NCBI RefSeq assembly: GCF_005938625.1
Contig: NZ_VCNJ01000018.1
Location: 27,466 to 91,465 of the forward strand
Length of the DNA stretch: 64,000 nt
Source: Pseudomonas fluorescens
Lineage (GTDB): Bacteria; Pseudomonadota; Gammaproteobacteria; Pseudomonadales; Pseudomonadaceae
Direction of reading: 5' to 3'
Both the position numbers and the translations under genes were made by a program. Positions within the stretch are counted from its first letter, which is position 1. Each line of letters begins with the position of its first letter. The notes beneath the pieces were generated by a model. That model ran no database searches and was not told the DNA's origin. It saw nothing but the letters and a program-made list of their open reading frames with translations. Shown in pieces: positions 60,609 through 64,000 of the stretch.

Positions 60609-61469
60609 ATGAAAGAGCGTCTGTTTATCCTCAGCCAATACCTGCTGCCTCATCACCTGCTGTCGCGCCTCGCCGGCTGCATTGCCGAGTGCCGCGTGCG
60701 CTGGTTCAAGAATGCCTTCACCCAGTGGTTCGCCAAGCGTTACCAGGTGGACATGTCGCAAGCGCTGGTCGAAGACCTGACCGCTTACGAGCACTTCAAC
60801 GCCTTCTTCACCCGCGCCCTGAAAGACGGCGCGCGGCCACTGGACGAGACTCCGGGCGCGATCCTCAGCCCGGCCGACGGAGCGGTCAGCCAGCTCGGCC
60901 CGATCGAGCACGGTCGCGTGTTCCAGGCCAAGGGCCACAGCTTCAGCGTGCTGGAACTGCTCGGCGGAGATGCGGCCAATGCGGCGCCGTTCATGGGCGG
61001 CGACTTTGCCACCATCTACCTGTCGCCGAAGGACTACCACCGCGTGCACATGCCGCTGGCCGGCACCCTGCGCGAAATGGTCTACATCCCGGGCCGGATC
61101 TTCTCGGTCAACCAGACCACCGCCGAAAACGTTCCGGAGTTGTTCGCCCGTAACGAGCGTGTGGCGTGCATCTTCGACACCGAGCGCGGGCCGATGGCCG
61201 TTGTACTGGTGGGCGCGATGATCGTCGCTTCGATCGAAACCGTGTGGGCCGGTCTGGTTACCCCGCCGAAGCGCGAACTGAAAACCTTCCGCTACGACGA
61301 AGCCGCCCGTGCCCCGATCCATCTGGAAAAAGGTGCCGAACTGGGGCGCTTCAAGCTGGGTTCTACCGCGATCGTGCTGTTCGGGCCGGATCAAGTGAAG
61401 TGGGCTGAAGAACTGGCAGCCGGTTCGCCAGTACAGATGGGCCAAGGCCTGGCACTGCCAAACGCCTGA
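60609..61469 (+). CDS. psd: Phosphatidylserine decarboxylase proenzyme
   Basis: 286 residues. Makes phosphatidylethanolamine. The self-cleavage motif LGST is at 250-253; Ser252 becomes the pyruvoyl cofactor of the alpha chain. [13 protein letters not shown] and [12 protein letters not shown] (with the catalytic-processing His) are present. AAGGA ribosome-binding site. Forms an operon with rhdA. Confidence 0.97.
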   Translation: MKERLFILSQYLLPHHLLSRLAGCIAECRVRWFKNAFTQWFAKRYQVDMSQALVEDLTAYEHFNAFFTRALKDGARPLDETPGAILSPADGAVSQLGPIEHGRVFQAKGHSFSVLELLGGDAANAAPFMGGDFATIYLSPKDYHRVHMPLAGTLREMVYIPGRIFSVNQTTAENVPELFARNERVACIFDTERGPMAVVLVGAMIVASIETVWAGLVTPPKRELKTFRYDEAARAPIHLEKGAELGRFKLGSTAIVLFGPDQVKWAEELAAGSPVQMGQGLALPNA

Positions 61470-61486
61470 AATGCTGTGAGCCACTG

Positions 61487-61520
61487 ATCCGCCCGTTCGC
61501 ACGTCTGCGAAAGGGCGGAT
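61487..61520. terminator. Hairpin between psd and the lectin gene
   Basis: ATCCGCCCGTTCGCA / TGCGAAAGGGCGGAT, a long stem with a 4-nt loop and one mismatch, between two convergent genes; no T-run. Confidence 0.6.
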
Positions 61521-61537
61521 ACGACTCGGTGGTGCCG

Positions 61538-61939
61538 TTACTCTATCTGCCCACGGAAGCCGATCGGGCCTTCGTTGACATAGGTATTGGTGCCACTGAG
61601 GTTTTTCCCTCCGTCACTGGACGTGACGCTCAACGCAACAACGTTCTGATTGTCCCGGCCGCCAATCACCCACTTGCCGCCCGGATGCCATGGGGCATCA
61701 TTGCCACCCCACTGATTTTCGACGTTGTACTGGTTCTGACCGGTGCGTTGCGCTTTGAAGCCAATGGGACCTTCCCCGGCATAGGTCATGGTGCCGGTGA
61801 ACGTTTTGCCGTCATCGCGCGAATTGATCTCGATAGCGACGACATTCTGGTTGTCCCGCCCGCCGAGTACCCAGGTTCCACCCGGATGCCACGGCGCCGA
61901 ACTGCCACCCCATTGATTTGCCACTGCATATTTAGACAT
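61538..61939 (-). CDS. OAA-family high-mannose-binding lectin
   Basis: 133 residues made of two near-identical halves of about 67 residues, each with NQWGG..APWHPGG, V[LI]GGRDNQNVVA, and a GPIGF[KR] end. Length, repeat and sequence match, from memory, the Pseudomonas fluorescens agglutinin, a homologue of the Oscillatoria agglutinin OAA that binds high-mannose glycans with one site per repeat. No signal peptide. I start it at the ATG at 61939 (MSKYAVANQWGG) because it sits at a proper distance from AAGGAG; three extra upstream residues in frame are unlikely. Single gene between convergent psd and the divergent PilZ-like gene. Confidence 0.93.
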   Translation of the reverse strand: MSKYAVANQWGGSSAPWHPGGTWVLGGRDNQNVVAIEINSRDDGKTFTGTMTYAGEGPIGFKAQRTGQNQYNVENQWGGNDAPWHPGGKWVIGGRDNQNVVALSVTSSDGGKNLSGTNTYVNEGPIGFRGQIE

Positions 61940-62159
61940 GAACCTCATCTCCTTGAAGTTTCGGGAGACCTGCCCGAGATTGACGGCAGGCCGTGCAACC
62001 GTGCGTTTCCGATCGCACGCCTGAGAGACTAGTAGGGCTCATGAACTGGCATCCGGCCAGCAGACCAGCGGTCAAAAAGCCTGACGCCATCCGACGAAAC
62101 AGACCACAGCTGCTAGAGTTTGGGGCATTGCCCATTTCGCCGCCGGAGCCATTCACGGC

Positions 62160-63914
62160 ATGAGTGAATCTCGCCCCCAAGCCTCCCTGAGCGCCCCGAC
62201 TCCGACGCAAATACGCCTGTCGTTTTGCGAAGCCACCCCGCGTGAACTCAAGCGCTGGATCGCCGACCTGCCAAAAGCCAACATCGGCGAAACAGCCCGC
62301 CTGCTTTATCAAGCCTTGGGCGAACTCAACCTGTTGCTCACGCCCAGCGACAACCGCCTCAACCTGCTGGAGCTGTTGCGACCCGAGGTGTATTTCGTCT
62401 GTCAGCATCTGGAGCGGCATTTCCTGCATCAGGCGATCATGCTCGACGAGCGTTCGCGCAAGATCAGCAATCTCTGTCAGGCACTGCAGAGCCATCTGGC
62501 CGTCGGCTACAAACAGATCGTGCTGCGCATTGCACCGAAGTACAGCAAGGATCGCGCAGCATTGGTCAGCACGGCCCTGCAACGGGCAGCTCATGCGCTC
62601 AAAGGGCAGCTGCTGCGCGCCACGCAGTTATACAGTTCGCCGCCGGAACATCTGTGGTTCGAACTGCATCAGCTGTATCGCAGCGCCGCTGAATTACAAC
62701 TGCAACACCGCCGTGTGCACGACGATCTGGCCAGCCTGACAACAGAGTTGAGCCTGGAACAGACCTACATTGCTGCACTCTTGCTGGGCAGCGCCCGTTG
62801 CAATCAGTTGCGGCAGAATCAGATCGCACGCTTGTCTGAAGTGCTGGAACCGTGGAGTGCGTCGCTCAAACTGCATCCCGCAAGCCCGGACGCTGGCCTG
62901 TTGGCGATCAGCGCGGAACTGGATGCGGGTCCTCGCTATCGCAGCATGTTTCGCAGCGAGCAACAGCGTGGACTACTTGGCTTCGATCCGCAGCCGCTGG
63001 TGAATGCCATCGAAGCCCATTTGCTGCATCAGCACACGTCGACGCCGCTGCCCGTCCCGGCCGGGCTGAGCTTCGATACCTTGCAGCACCTGCATGCAGC
63101 CTGGGGTCAGACTGCAGAACGCAGTTTTCAGCGCACGGTTGGCCAAGGCAATCTGACCGTGTGCGTCGGCATGAGCGCCCTGCACTTCTACCTCGGCGGC
63201 GAGCGCAGTTTCAGTGAACTGCTCAAGCATCCAGGTGCAAGCTCGGCGAATTTCAGCCATGCCGTCGCCCAAGGTGAAAAGGACAGTTGGAGTCAGGCCT
63301 TCGACGCAGCACCGCAGAGCAAGGCCGATGAGTTTTTACCCTACGAGGAAATTCAGTACGACCATTTGTTCGAGGATGAAGGCGCCACCGACAGCACACC
63401 GCATTACCCGACCCATGCCCTGCCGGTGATCAATCACAGCCCCGGTGGTTACTGTCTGGCGTGGCCAAGTGAAGTGCCCGCCGAGTTACAGGCCGGAGAA
63501 ATGCTCGGGATTCAGGACAGTGTCGGCCTGGGCTGGAGCATTGCGGTGATCCGCTGGATTCGACAGGTGCGCGGCGGCGGCACGCAGATGGGCATTGAAC
63601 TGGTGGCACCGCACGCGCAGCCCTGCGGCTTGCAACTGGTGCGTTCGCGGGACGACCACAGTCAGTATTTGCGCGGATTATTGTTACCGGAGATCAGCGC
63701 GATCGATGTGCCGGCAACCTTGCTGGCGCCGCGCTTGCCGTTTCAGGAGGGCAGCAAAGTGCTGATCAACACCCACGGCGAAGAACACCGCGCCGGGCTG
63801 GATCGGCGGCTGGCGAGTACGCACAGTTTCAATCAGTTTGCCTATCGCTCGCTGGAGGCTACGCGCAATGGCGGGAGCGAGGAGGATTTTGATTCGTTGT
63901 GGAAATCGCTTTGA
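62160..63914 (+). CDS. PilZ-like domain protein (PA4958-type)
   Basis: 584 residues. Residues 1-400 are mostly helical, without a motif I know. The C-terminal part near residue 420 has INHSPGGYCLAWPSEV, the N-x-S-x-x-G element of PilZ domains that bind c-di-GMP, followed by beta-type sequence (WSIAVIRWIRQVRGGGTQMGIELV). I do not see a clear arginine pair before it, so binding is uncertain. By position it equals PA4958, next to fimX in PAO1, from memory; fimX would lie outside this window. A 220-nt gap separates it from the lectin start. Confidence 0.7.
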   Translation: MSESRPQASLSAPTPTQIRLSFCEATPRELKRWIADLPKANIGETARLLYQALGELNLLLTPSDNRLNLLELLRPEVYFVCQHLERHFLHQAIMLDERSRKISNLCQALQSHLAVGYKQIVLRIAPKYSKDRAALVSTALQRAAHALKGQLLRATQLYSSPPEHLWFELHQLYRSAAELQLQHRRVHDDLASLTTELSLEQTYIAALLLGSARCNQLRQNQIARLSEVLEPWSASLKLHPASPDAGLLAISAELDAGPRYRSMFRSEQQRGLLGFDPQPLVNAIEAHLLHQHTSTPLPVPAGLSFDTLQHLHAAWGQTAERSFQRTVGQGNLTVCVGMSALHFYLGGERSFSELLKHPGASSANFSHAVAQGEKDSWSQAFDAAPQSKADEFLPYEEIQYDHLFEDEGATDSTPHYPTHALPVINHSPGGYCLAWPSEVPAELQAGEMLGIQDSVGLGWSIAVIRWIRQVRGGGTQMGIELVAPHAQPCGLQLVRSRDDHSQYLRGLLLPEISAIDVPATLLAPRLPFQEGSKVLINTHGEEHRAGLDRRLASTHSFNQFAYRSLEATRNGGSEEDFDSLWKSL

Positions 63915-63944
63915 GTATCAGATCTTGAATCGGTGGCGCGGCCT

Positions 63945-63967
63945 TCGCGAGCAGGCTCGCTCCCACA
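63945..63967. repeat. Single REP arm (GTGGGAGCGAGCCTGCTCGC type)
   Basis: Identical over 23 nt to the REP arm at 19293-19315. Only one arm is seen before the window ends, so a partner may lie beyond it. Confidence 0.8.
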
Positions 63968-64000
63968 TTGGAATGCATTTCAACTAATGAAATGGTTACC

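Noticed and set aside
61529..62032. Open frame of 167 codons opposite the lectin gene
   Set aside because: It mirrors the two lectin repeats and has no start signal; the lectin is certain.

Overview
The window looks like chromosome of a Pseudomonas of the fluorescens group. The evidence is the gene order (ygiQ, dnaB, rplI, rpsR-rpsF, rlmB-rnr, tRNA-Leu, purA-hisZ, hflC-hflK-hflX-hfq-miaA-mutL-amiB-tsaE-nnr, queG, orn, rsgA, motB-motA, rhdA, psd), which matches my memory of one continuous stretch of the Pseudomonas aeruginosa PAO1 chromosome. Other evidence is the high GC content, three kinds of fluorescens-type intergenic palindromes and a lectin almost identical, from memory, to the P. fluorescens agglutinin.

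Layout. 1-2898: start of a transglutaminase-like gene (partial), palindromic repeats and ygiQ. 3054-15390: four large tandem genes on the + strand, called A (3105), B (5383), C (8016) and D (10723) here. They share an N-terminal module and differ in their C-terminal parts; D carries three LRR blocks and a NEL-type E3 ubiquitin ligase domain. 15433-22727: dnaB, rplI, a DUF2232 membrane protein, rpsR, rpsF, rlmB and rnr, all on the - strand. 22889-23364: two tandem tRNA-Leu(CAG) units, each with promoter and terminator. 23437-28204: an iron(III) ABC transporter pair and a chemoreceptor. 28227-41149: purA and hisZ, then the hfl/hfq/miaA/mutL/amiB/tsaE/nnr cluster, tightly packed and often translationally coupled. 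41213-42286: divergent queG.

42312-52235 is a second accessory block, all on the - strand: an RHS toxin-like protein, a 328-residue protein of unknown function, a fifth member of the A-D family (gene E, with LRRs but no NEL domain) and a frameshifted paralogue of the 328-residue protein. Core genes follow (TRIC-type channel, orn, rsgA, a sterol-desaturase-like hydroxylase, motB-motA, an HDOD protein, rhdA, psd), then the OAA-family lectin and a PilZ-like protein.

The most interesting content is the A-E family. All five proteins have a Pro/Ser-rich N-terminus followed by the same module near residue 85-160, then different C-terminal parts, as in polymorphic toxin or effector families. Most members also share a leader layout: a hairpin, about 6-12 nt, a TCAAGGATGA-like ribosome-binding block, then the start codon. 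Members occur in both accessory slots, one of which also holds the RHS protein. Role in infection, competition or host interaction is inference; the sequence does not show the secretion route or targets.
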